NCBI GenBank assembly: GCA_029865405.1
Contig: JAOUGZ010000229.1
Location: 1 to 5,283 of the forward strand
Source: Betaproteobacteria bacterium
Lineage (GTDB): Bacteria; Pseudomonadota; Gammaproteobacteria; Burkholderiales; SG8-39
DNA: 5,283 bases
Direction: 5' to 3'
In this document: one piece after another, positions 1 through 5,283 of the stretch
Position numbering within the stretch: position 1 is the stretch's first letter
Layout: each line of letters opens with the position of its first letter
Made by a program: the position numbers and the translations under genes
The notes under the pieces: model-generated
Databases searched by the model: none
The model's input: the letters and a program-made list of their open reading frames with translations, nothing else
What the model was told of the DNA's origin: nothing

Positions 1-2
1 AG

Positions 3-1595
3 GTAGAGCATCTGACCGCCCCCGCCCGAATACATCTCCTCGTAGATGCCGACGGATGCACGCGCGTAGAGCCGCGGCGCGAGATGGTAGTACTGGTTGA
101 ACAGCGCCTTCAGCAGCTTTGCGTCTGCCGCGCGCCGATACTCGGCGATGTCGGTGCGCACGTGCGGCAGCAGGCTGTTCGAGGGCTGCGTCACGTCGCT
201 CACGTTCTCCGCGAGGGTGAACTTGGCCTCGCTGTTGAACCAGGTGCGCGCCGCGAGCGCGCGGTCCCAGGTGGCGAGCGCCGAGAGGTCGAGCTTGAGC
301 GCGCCGCTCGGGTCGTTGAAGAAGGTCGAGAGGCCGGGGCGGATGCGGAACTTCCCGCCCGCGAGGTCCGCGCGGTAACCGAAGAGCTGCGGCACCGTGT
401 CCCTGGTCACCACGTCGTCGGGGAGCGGTTCGGCGAAGGCGGCGAGCGCCTGCTCGCGGTCGGCGTCGGGATTGTGTTCTTCGGGCTGGGCGTAGTCGAT
501 GGCCATCGCCTGCGCGAGGGCCTCGCGCGTGGTCATGCCGTTGAAGTAGCGCTGCAGCGTCTTCGCGTCGGCGAAGGTGTAGGTGGCGAAGGCGAGCGGC
601 CCCTGCAGGTAGGTGACCTGCAATTCGCGCACTTCGAGCGGGGCGAAGGAGAGCATCGTGCGCGCGGCGCGGCCCACCGCGCGCGGCATCGAGGCGATCC
701 TTGCGTTGCCGAGCGCCGCCTCGAGCCTGCCGCTCGCGTAGCGCGTGACGACCGGGTCGTAGCCCTGCCGCTCGAGGGCCCTGCGCAGGCGCGCCTCGTG
801 GCGCGCATCCGCGGTCCACTGCGCTTCGCTCGGGCGCGGATTGATCGTGGTGTACGGCGCGGGCTCGTTGAACTTCGGCACGAATTCGCGCTGCTCGAGC
901 GGCACCGACACCCACGCGTTGAAGCCGGCTTCGCCGTGCGCAGCGTAGGCTTTCGCGCCCCAGCCGTCCTGGCGGTATTCAAGCGCGAGGGCGCCGCCCT
1001 TCTTGCGATCAGCGATGCGCGCCTGTGCGGCGAAGCGGTCGTTCGGGTAGTCGAAGGCGTCGTATTCGGCGGCGATGGACCAGCTGGGCAAGGCCCGCGG
1101 CTGCCAGCGCAGGCCGCCGAAGGCGCCGTCGATGCGGTCCTTGCCGTAGCCCAGCGTCAGGTCGAATTCGCCGAAGCGCTTCGACGCCACGGCGTAGTAG
1201 GCGCTGAACAGGCCCGTGCCGCCGCCGACGTCCTGCGCGCCGACGGCGATCTGCGGCCACCCCGCGCGCTCGTCGAGCAGGCGCAGCTTGGCGTCGAAGC
1301 TCTTGTCCTTGTAGTCGCCGTAGTCGGCGTCGGGACGGCCGGGAAAGCCCTCGACGTACTGGATGCGCGAGTAGCGGAACGAACCCTCGAACCACGGCAT
1401 CGCCGTGAGGCTCGACCAGATCGCGTGGTAGGGCCTGAGGAACGAATACCCGGTGCGCCAGGTACCGTCCGGGGCGAGGCGCGCGTCGGGCATGCTGACG
1501 AGGCCGGTCTGGCCGGTGGCGGAGGGCAGCGCGACCGGCTCCGTGGCCTGGGCCAGCGGCCCGGGGATCAGGAGCAGGAGGAGCAGCCGCCGCAT
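3..1595 (-). CDS. YjbH-family outer-membrane exopolysaccharide protein (3' end beyond window)
   Basis: The frame is open from an ATG at 1595 to the left edge, giving 531 residues of a protein that in this family is usually about 700 long, so the C-terminal quarter is missing. Residues 1-17 form a signal peptide (two Arg, a run of six Leu, then a cut after AQA); no lipobox Cys is present, unlike many relatives annotated as lipoproteins. Family landmarks are GLVSMPDARLAPDG (31-44), YKDKSFDAKLRL (95-106), AVGAQDVGGGTGLF (117-130) with ASKRFGEFDLTLG following, and YEEMYSGGGGQMLY (518-531), where the visible part stops. YjbH/GfcD proteins (Pfam YjbH, formerly DUF940) are predicted outer-membrane beta-barrel proteins of exopolysaccharide or group 4 capsule loci. 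The gene follows a terminator by 18 bases. Its Shine-Dalgarno is weak: AGGA lies 13 bases before the ATG. No symbol is given because yjbH and gfcD are paralogues and orthology cannot be judged here. Confidence 0.88.
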   Translation of the reverse strand, partial: MRRLLLLLLIPGPLAQATEPVALPSATGQTGLVSMPDARLAPDGTWRTGYSFLRPYHAIWSSLTAMPWFEGSFRYSRIQYVEGFPGRPDADYGDYKDKSFDAKLRLLDERAGWPQIAVGAQDVGGGTGLFSAYYAVASKRFGEFDLTLGYGKDRIDGAFGGLRWQPRALPSWSIAAEYDAFDYPNDRFAAQARIADRKKGGALALEYRQDGWGAKAYAAHGEAGFNAWVSVPLEQREFVPKFNEPAPYTTINPRPSEAQWTADARHEARLRRALERQGYDPVVTRYASGRLEAALGNARIASMPRAVGRAARTMLSFAPLEVRELQVTYLQGPLAFATYTFADAKTLQRYFNGMTTREALAQAMAIDYAQPEEHNPDADREQALAAFAEPLPDDVVTRDTVPQLFGYRADLAGGKFRIRPGLSTFFNDPSGALKLDLSALATWDRALAARTWFNSEAKFTLAENVSDVTQPSNSLLPHVRTDIAEYRRAADAKLLKALFNQYYHLAPRLYARASVGIYEEMYSGGGGQMLY

Positions 1596-1613
1596 GTCCG
1601 CAATCTATTCCTG

Positions 1614-1640
1614 AAAAAGAAAAGGCCCCGCGCGGGGGCC
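1614..1640 (-). terminator. Rho-independent terminator between FecR protein B and YjbH
   Basis: Read on the minus strand, a perfect 6-bp stem GGCCCC/GGGGCC with a five-base CGCGC loop (1624-1640) is followed at once by TTTTCTTTTT (1623-1614). It starts 19 bases after the stop codon of the upstream FecR-domain gene. The stem plus T-tract is canonical. Read on the plus strand the stem is not followed by T residues, so it acts in the minus direction only. It lies in the 64-base gap before the YjbH start, so it either ends the upstream transcript or allows partial read-through. Confidence 0.85.
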
Positions 1641-1659
1641 TCGCCGGGCTCGCCTCGGC

Positions 1660-2544
1660 TCACGGGTGCGACGTGGTGCTGTCGCTTGCCAGGGCGCCGA
1701 CGAGCAGCGCGGCCCACACGCCCCAAAGGGCCGACTTGCCGATGCTGGCCACCGACGGGCGCACCGCGCTGCCCGCGGGGGCCGCAGCGCCCGCGGCGCT
1801 GGAAGCCGCAGTTTGCGTCGCTGGCGCCTTGGTATTGTCGGCTGCCGGCGGGGACACTGCGCTGCCTGCGGTACGCGTTGCGCTCGAAGCCGTGGCCTGC
1901 ACCGCGGGCGCCCTCATGGGCACTGCGGCAAGGCTGGAAAAAAGATTGCTTGGGGCGCGCGGCAGCGCGGCGACGAAGACGGGTTGCGCCACGGCCGAGC
2001 CCGAGGCAACCATGGCTGCCGAATTCGCGCCGAAAACGACCGTGCCGCCGGCGTTGGTCACCGCGACGGCCCCCTGCAGCACCTTGAGGTAGGCCGGGTT
2101 TGCCAGGGCAACCATGAAGTCGGTGCCGCGCGGGCTCAGGGTGGCCTGCGGGATGTGCAGCGCCACGACGCCGGGATTTCTCGAGCCGACCGCGCCGCTG
2201 ACCAAGCGCACCGATCCGCGCAGGAGCTCGAAGCTCGCACGGTCGGCCTGCGGCTCACGCGGGACGTAGTTGAAGGCTGCGATCCTGAAAGTGGTGTTTT
2301 CGCCCAGTAGGACCCGCTGCCGATCGGAGAAGTGCAGGTCGGCCTGCGCGCCGGGCCCGGTGGTGACCGTGGTACCGGGCGAGATGCGCTGGCCCTGCGC
2401 AACGGGGCCGCGATCGCTGCGCACGTTGCCATTCAGGTACACGACCTCGGCGTCCGCCTGCACCTGCTGGGTGGCGGAGACGAGCCCGGCTGCGGCGAGA
2501 ACGAAGAGCGTCCGGCGCATCAGGGGCTGAGAAGGCGTTCCCAT
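1660..2544 (-). CDS. Secreted FecR-domain protein B (downstream paralogue)
   Basis: This 294-residue protein has a signal peptide and a FecR domain, but none of the cytoplasmic anti-sigma region of true FecR. Starting from Met9 (2520) gives a more typical signal peptide: MRR, a hydrophobic core, then a cut after VQA at residue 30. Neither start has a good ribosome site, so the longer form is listed. The FecR core covers about residues 32-150: GAQADLHFSDRQRVLLGENTTFRI (65-88, an acidic hairpin and Asn-Thr turn), SFELLRGSVRLVSG (104-117) and IPQATLSPRGTDFMVAL (131-147). A linker rich in Ala, Ser, Thr and Pro follows (about 195-268). A hydrophobic segment (271-287) then leads to the tail DSTTSHP. 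It is clearly paralogous to the upstream gene, 51 bases away. The usual GIRGT of the domain is SPRGT here, a possible sign of divergence. Function is unknown; a periplasmic role in polysaccharide assembly is inferred from context only. Confidence 0.88.
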   Translation of the reverse strand: MGTPSQPLMRRTLFVLAAAGLVSATQQVQADAEVVYLNGNVRSDRGPVAQGQRISPGTTVTTGPGAQADLHFSDRQRVLLGENTTFRIAAFNYVPREPQADRASFELLRGSVRLVSGAVGSRNPGVVALHIPQATLSPRGTDFMVALANPAYLKVLQGAVAVTNAGGTVVFGANSAAMVASGSAVAQPVFVAALPRAPSNLFSSLAAVPMRAPAVQATASSATRTAGSAVSPPAADNTKAPATQTAASSAAGAAAPAGSAVRPSVASIGKSALWGVWAALLVGALASDSTTSHP

Positions 2545-2979
2545 CTTTTCAGTACGCGGGCAGGCCTCGCCCGGGGTGGGTGCCCGGCCTGGACCTCAAT
2601 GGTGCGTCGTCGTCTCGCCGCCTTCGTTCACGGCCGTGCCGATGACCGCCGCGCCCACGCCGATCGTCACCCACGCGCCCACTCCCGCGGTGGGGGCCGT
2701 CACGGCGCCGGTGGCCGCGCCCGCGGCTGCGCTGCTCGCCGCCGCCGGGGTCACCGCAGCCGCCACCGGGACCGCGGCGAGGTTGCCGAACGCGCTGCTC
2801 GCCGCCGCCGGCAGGGCGGAAGCCGGAATGGGCACCGCCAGCGCCGACGCGCTGCCGATCTGACCGATGGACCCGGCGCCGAATACGACCGAGCCGGCGG
2901 CGTTGGTGGTGCTGACTGCGCCGGCGACGACGTTGACGAAGGCCGGGTTAACCAGGGCGACCATGAAGTCGGTGCCGCG
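2111..2979. repeat. Duplicated DNA block shared by the two FecR genes
   Basis: A 20-base identical stretch encoding the conserved RGTDFMV region occurs at 2111-2130 and again at 2960-2979, 849 bases apart in the same orientation. Similarity extends on both sides, roughly 2090-2160 against 2938-3010, with scattered mismatches. The entry spans from the first copy to the last. This is what a tandem gene duplication leaves in its most conserved segment; it is not a mobile element. Confidence 0.7.
2561..2591 (-). other. Intergenic inverted repeat between the two FecR genes
   Basis: CAGGCC (2561-2566) and GGCCTG (2586-2591) are exact 6-bp inverted arms around a GC-rich 19-base centre that could form an alternative CCGGG/CCCGG pairing. 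It begins 5 bases beyond the stop of the upstream FecR gene on the minus strand. No T-tract follows, so it is not a standard terminator. In sequence this GC-rich it may be partly chance. Confidence 0.4.
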
Positions 2980-3375
2980 GATGCCGATGGTGGCCTGCGG
3001 GACGCGCAGCGCAACGACATTGGGGTTCCTTGCGCCGACCACGCCGCTGATGAAGCGCAGTGCGCCCCGGAGGAGGTCGAACACCGCGCGGTCGCCGCCC
3101 GGTTCCGCGGGGCGGTAGCGAAAATCAGAGATCCTGAAGGTGGTGTTCTCGTTGAGCACCACCTGCTGCTGGTCGTCGAACCTGAGGATCGCCTGCGCGC
3201 CGACGCCGGTGTTGATGGTATTCCCCGAGAGCACGCGCTGCTGCGGGAGGGCGGGGTTGTTGCCGACGCGCACGTCGCCCTTCATGTCGATGAGCGAGGC
3301 GTCGGCAAAGGCCTGCGCACTCGCGAGGAGCGCTGCGGCGGCGAAGATGCTGAGGATGCTGCGGGTCTTGGTCAT
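2596..3375 (-). CDS. Secreted FecR-domain protein A (upstream paralogue)
   Basis: The protein is 259 residues long from the second of two adjacent ATG codons (260 from the first, at 3378). The GGGAGG site is 2 bases from the first ATG and 5 from the second, so the second is preferred. Numbering here counts from the first. The signal peptide is MTKTRSILS followed by an Ala/Leu core, with a cut after AFA (residue 26). The FecR domain has a textbook form: GAQAILRFDDQQQVVLNENTTFRI (60-83), FDLLRGALRFISGVVGARNPN (100-120) and VPQATIGIRGTDFMVAL (126-142). An Ala-rich linker follows (about 180-230), then a Gly/Ala hydrophobic segment (232-250) and the tail ETTTHH. Free-standing secreted FecR-domain proteins of this shape occur widely in betaproteobacteria, but I know of no established function. 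The gene lies 54-57 bases after the glycosyltransferase, in the same direction, consistent with co-transcription. An iron-signalling role is unlikely because there is no anti-sigma region and no sigma factor or receptor gene nearby. Confidence 0.9.
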   Translation of the reverse strand: MTKTRSILSIFAAAALLASAQAFADASLIDMKGDVRVGNNPALPQQRVLSGNTINTGVGAQAILRFDDQQQVVLNENTTFRISDFRYRPAEPGGDRAVFDLLRGALRFISGVVGARNPNVVALRVPQATIGIRGTDFMVALVNPAFVNVVAGAVSTTNAAGSVVFGAGSIGQIGSASALAVPIPASALPAAASSAFGNLAAVPVAAAVTPAAASSAAAGAATGAVTAPTAGVGAWVTIGVGAAVIGTAVNEGGETTTHH

Positions 3376-3380
3376 CATTG

Positions 3381-3386
3381 CCTCCC
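3381..3386 (-). promoter_or_regulatory. Ribosome binding site of FecR protein A
   Basis: The minus strand reads GGGAGG, then CA, then ATGATG. This is the only strong Shine-Dalgarno sequence among the starts visible here. Its spacing fits the second ATG (5 bases) better than the first (2 bases). A weaker GAAGG lies 10 bases before the first ATG. Confidence 0.75.
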
Positions 3387-3398
3387 TGCCTTCTTCGT

Positions 3399-3415
3399 GG
3401 GCCGGGACCCGGCCC
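3399..3415 (-). other. Perfect GC palindrome upstream of FecR protein A
   Basis: GGGCCGGG (3399-3406) and CCCGGCCC (3408-3415) are exact 8-bp arms around one base; as RNA this would form a 7-bp stem with a three-base loop. It sits between the transferase stop codon (3433) and the GGGAGG site, 12 bases upstream of that site. There is no T-tract on the minus strand, so simple termination is unlikely. It could protect or process the transcript or affect translation start, which is inference. Confidence 0.5.
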
Positions 3416-3432
3416 GGCTGGTTTGCGTCATT

Positions 3433-4551
3433 CTACAGAGTCCCGCGCGGATGCCTGCGGGAACGTTGCAGTCCCGTCTTGCGGGTACTGCGGCCGAGGA
3501 TCTGCCCCAGGGGCAGGCCGAAGCGGGCGATGCGCAGATAAATCCACAGGTAGATCATCACGAACCCGGCGGCGTAGGCCTGCAGGATCCAGGTTTCGTC
3601 CCAGAACAGCCATGCCGGCACCACGGTGAACACGTTGAGCCCCAGCAGGCACAGGGTGGTCACGGCGCTGCGCGCCACCGGGCGGTTCTTCAGCGTCACG
3701 ATGCGGTGGTAGACGAGCGTGTGCAGGTGCAGGCCGTCGGCGTCGGCCGTCGAGCGGCCGCGGATGCGGCGCCGGTACATCGAGAACACCGTTTCCCACA
3801 CCGGGTACCAGAGCACGAGCAGCGCGAACCAGGGCGAGACTTCCGAGTTGCGGTGAACCAGAAGCACGGCGAGCGTGGCGATGGCGAAGCCGAGGAAATA
3901 GGCGCCGCCGTCGCCCGCGAAGATCACGCCCCGGGGGAAGTTCCACACCAGGAAGCCGAGGGTCGCACCCATGAGGATGAGCGCGGCGCCCAGCACGCGC
4001 TCGTCGCCGACCTGCCAGGCCACCGCCGCAATCGCCGCGAGGATGGCGACGCCGACGAAGCCCGCAAGGCCGTGCATGCCGTCGATGATGTTGGTCGCGT
4101 GGGCGAAACCGCCGACGGCGAAGAGGGTGAAGCCGAAGGCGAACACCTCGTACTGGAACAGGTAATCGTCGAGCGGCAGATCGAGGTCGGTGATGCGCGC
4201 GTCGATCAGGAAGTAGCCGGTGGCGGCCGCGCCGAAGGCGAAGAGCAGGCGGCTGTAGGGGGTGACTTTCTTCGTCAGGTCCTCGAGAAAGCCGCCGGTG
4301 AAGGCGGGCAGGGCGGCGAGCAGGAGGAGCAGCATCCAGCGCGCTTCCGTGTGTTCGAGCGTCGCCGCACCGGCTAGGACGCCGGCGAGGATGCCGAAGC
4401 CGCCGATCCTCGGCACCGGCGTGCGGTGCACCTTGTGCAGGCCGGCGATCGTGTCGTCGATGGAGAGCTTGTCGTGCGCGCGGCGCGAAAGCAGCATCCC
4501 CCAGCAGACGAGGAACGAGGCGACGAGCGCGGCGAGGGCGCCGGAGAGCAT
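3433..4551 (-). CDS. MraY/WecA-like polyprenyl-phosphate glycosyl-1-phosphate transferase
   Basis: This 372-residue inner-membrane enzyme of the MraY/WecA family (Pfam Glycos_transf_4) is predicted to move a sugar-1-phosphate from a UDP-sugar to undecaprenyl phosphate, the first step in building a lipid-linked glycan. About eleven hydrophobic segments are visible. Family motifs occur in order: HRTPVPRIGG (42-51), GFLEDLTKKV (87-96, with E90-D91 in place of the usual Asp pair), NIIDGMHGLAG (154-164, with D157 catalytic in relatives), NFPRGVIFAGDGGAYFLG (204-221, with D214) and the DGLHLHTL cytoplasmic loop (272-279) matching the His-rich motif of WecA. The length is typical. The ATG is the first start after an in-frame TAG 24 bases upstream; no clear Shine-Dalgarno is seen. 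The C-terminus (352-372) is rich in Arg and Lys. The FecR pair and YjbH downstream point to exopolysaccharide rather than peptidoglycan. The exact sugar cannot be told, so no symbol is given. Confidence 0.93.
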   Translation of the reverse strand: MLSGALAALVASFLVCWGMLLSRRAHDKLSIDDTIAGLHKVHRTPVPRIGGFGILAGVLAGAATLEHTEARWMLLLLLAALPAFTGGFLEDLTKKVTPYSRLLFAFGAAATGYFLIDARITDLDLPLDDYLFQYEVFAFGFTLFAVGGFAHATNIIDGMHGLAGFVGVAILAAIAAVAWQVGDERVLGAALILMGATLGFLVWNFPRGVIFAGDGGAYFLGFAIATLAVLLVHRNSEVSPWFALLVLWYPVWETVFSMYRRRIRGRSTADADGLHLHTLVYHRIVTLKNRPVARSAVTTLCLLGLNVFTVVPAWLFWDETWILQAYAAGFVMIYLWIYLRIARFGLPLGQILGRSTRKTGLQRSRRHPRGTL

Positions 4552-4587
4552 TTGCGCAATGGTAACAAGGGGCTATGGGCCACAGGG

Positions 4588-4615
4588 CTTTCCGGGAGGG
4601 CAGTCCCCCGGAAAG
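4588..4615 (-). other. Perfect 9-bp inverted repeat between the AbiEi-like gene and the transferase
   Basis: CTTTCCGGG (4588-4596) and CCCGGAAAG (4607-4615) are exact inverted arms around a 10-base loop. The repeat is 19 bases beyond the AbiEi-like stop codon and 36 bases before the transferase ATG. Neither strand carries a T-tract after it. It may be a stem-loop at the end of the AbiEi-like transcript, or an operator for the genes downstream, since AbiEi proteins bind inverted repeats. Both readings are inference. Confidence 0.55.
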
Positions 4616-4634
4616 GGTGTCGGCTGACGAATGT

Positions 4635-5282
4635 TTACGACGAAGAGCGGGTGGGCGGTGTGTTGATGGCGATCTTCCAGCGCCCGCTCATCTCGCCCGG
4701 GGCTTCTTTCGAGGTGGGGTCGAGGAGCTTCACCGATTTCGCTTCCTGCGCGAATTTGTCGAGCGCCTTTGCCTGTGGCTCGTGGCCCGCGAGCTCGAGG
4801 AGATAGCCCAGGCGCCTGACGGCGGCGTTGTCGCAGTCGCGCGCGAGCGGCGCGAGCCGGCGTCCGAGCGCCTTGGCGCCGATCTCGCGCGCCACCTGCG
4901 CCACCGCACTGATGCCGCCCGCGCGGTGGAACCAGAGCGCGCAGTCGAGCAGCGCGAGCTCGACGCCGGCGACCTTGGCGATGCCGGAGTCGGTGTTCAT
5001 TTCGGCGAGCCATTCGGGGCGGTTGGTTCTGGAGAAGGCGCCCTGGGGTTGGATGAGGAATTCCAGCTTGTGGCGGCCGATGGCGAAGTCGCGCAGCGAC
5101 TTGGGGACGATGAGCTGGAGCGCAGTCGGCTCGATCGTCGCGCCGTGGAACTGCGCCGCGCTGAGAAGCGAGATGCGGTAGTCGGTCTTCTGGTGCTTCA
5201 TCAGCGCGTGGATCCAGCGCGCCGGGTCGGGGGCGCCTTGTTCGCGGTCTTCGGTTTGCAGGATCAGGTAGAAGCCGGGGCG
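4635..5282 (-). CDS. AbiEi-family antitoxin/transcriptional regulator-like protein (5' end beyond window)
   Basis: The frame is open to the right edge, giving 215 visible residues; the start and the expected N-terminal winged-helix region are outside. An internal ATG at 5201 is unlikely to be the true start, because the 27 residues before it fit the family: GFYLILQTEDREQGAPDPARWIHALM matches the usual region before the LLSAA..HGA motif. Visible residues 42-51 (numbered from the window edge) read SLLSAAQFHGAT, and an IGRHKLEF strand region follows. A helical part has LALLDCALWFHRAGG and RRLGYLLE (about 155-165), and the end carries LDPTSK...RWKIAIN. This order matches the AbiEi (COG5340) antitoxins of type IV toxin-antitoxin systems, DNA-binding proteins that also repress their own operon. 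No AbiEii nucleotidyltransferase follows: the next gene, 83 bases on, is a membrane transferase. It may therefore be an orphan regulator. The family call is from motif recall, not a search. Confidence 0.8.
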   Translation of the reverse strand, partial: RPGFYLILQTEDREQGAPDPARWIHALMKHQKTDYRISLLSAAQFHGATIEPTALQLIVPKSLRDFAIGRHKLEFLIQPQGAFSRTNRPEWLAEMNTDSGIAKVAGVELALLDCALWFHRAGGISAVAQVAREIGAKALGRRLAPLARDCDNAAVRRLGYLLELAGHEPQAKALDKFAQEAKSVKLLDPTSKEAPGEMSGRWKIAINTPPTRSSS

Positions 5283-5283
5283 C

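Noticed and set aside
533..982. Minus-strand open frame of 149 codons inside the YjbH region
   Set aside because: It is an Arg/Ser-rich shadow frame; the YjbH frame is open and conserved across it.
1009..1395. Minus-strand open frame of 128 codons inside the YjbH region
   Set aside because: It is in another frame of the YjbH gene, whose frame carries conserved family motifs over the same bases.
84..2087. Long plus-strand open frame (667 codons)
   Set aside because: It lies opposite the YjbH and FecR B genes, and its product is Arg/Ala/Gly/Glu-rich with no domain or membrane pattern. It is a typical antisense frame of GC-rich coding DNA.
1660..3378. Classical FecR iron-signalling regulators
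   Set aside because: Both proteins begin with a signal peptide and lack the cytoplasmic anti-sigma domain, and no ECF sigma factor or TonB receptor gene is in the window.
3430..3435. TAGAAT, a possible -10 element for the FecR pair, at the transferase stop codon
   Set aside because: It matches TATAAT at five of six positions, but no -35-like hexamer lies 16-18 bases upstream, and stop codon context alone can create it.
3428..3946. Minus-strand open frame of 172 codons overlapping the transferase
   Set aside because: It is a shadow of the transferase C-terminal half, with Arg/Pro/Gly composition and no membrane segments.
2332..4377. Long plus-strand open frame (681 codons)
   Set aside because: It runs antisense through three well-supported minus-strand genes, including the transferase with all its family motifs. 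The product is low-complexity and unlike any family I know.
4635..5201. Shorter AbiEi-like gene starting at the ATG at 5201
   Set aside because: The 27 codons upstream stay open to the window edge and encode residues that fit the family, so this Met is internal.

Overview
The window is strongly GC-rich, with mostly G or C at third codon positions. Every gene I can support lies on the minus strand, so transcription runs from right (5283) to left (1). Composition and protein families suggest a high-GC Gram-negative proteobacterium, most likely a betaproteobacterium (Burkholderiales or Rhodocyclales type). That placement is inferred from protein style, not from a marker gene.

In transcription order the layout is: (1) an AbiEi-family antitoxin/regulator-like protein whose N-terminus lies beyond the right edge (5282-4635); (2) an 83-base gap holding a perfect 9-bp inverted repeat; (3) an integral-membrane glycosyl-1-phosphate transferase of the MraY/WecA type (4551-3433); (4) two tandem paralogous secreted FecR-domain proteins (3375-2596 and 2544-1660); (5) a clear Rho-independent terminator (1640-1614); and (6) the first 531 codons of a YjbH-family outer-membrane exopolysaccharide protein that runs off the left edge (1595-3). 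Gaps between genes are 51-83 bases, so there is almost no empty sequence.

The central part reads as a piece of an extracellular polysaccharide locus. The transferase would load the first sugar phosphate onto the polyprenyl carrier at the inner membrane. YjbH-family proteins act at the outer membrane in exopolysaccharide secretion. The two FecR-domain proteins, predicted to be in the periplasm, sit between them and may be accessory or assembly factors, which is inference. They lack the cytoplasmic anti-sigma domain of classical FecR and no sigma factor or TonB receptor gene is visible, so they should not be read as iron-signalling regulators. The AbiEi-like gene has no AbiEii nucleotidyltransferase after it and is probably an orphan regulator or a locus boundary.

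The points most worth a second look are the FecR pair between a lipid-carrier transferase and YjbH, the matching C-terminal tails of that pair, the terminator in the middle of the gene row, and a GC-rich stem-loop in every intergenic gap. No RNA genes, CRISPR arrays, insertion sequences or attachment sites were found.
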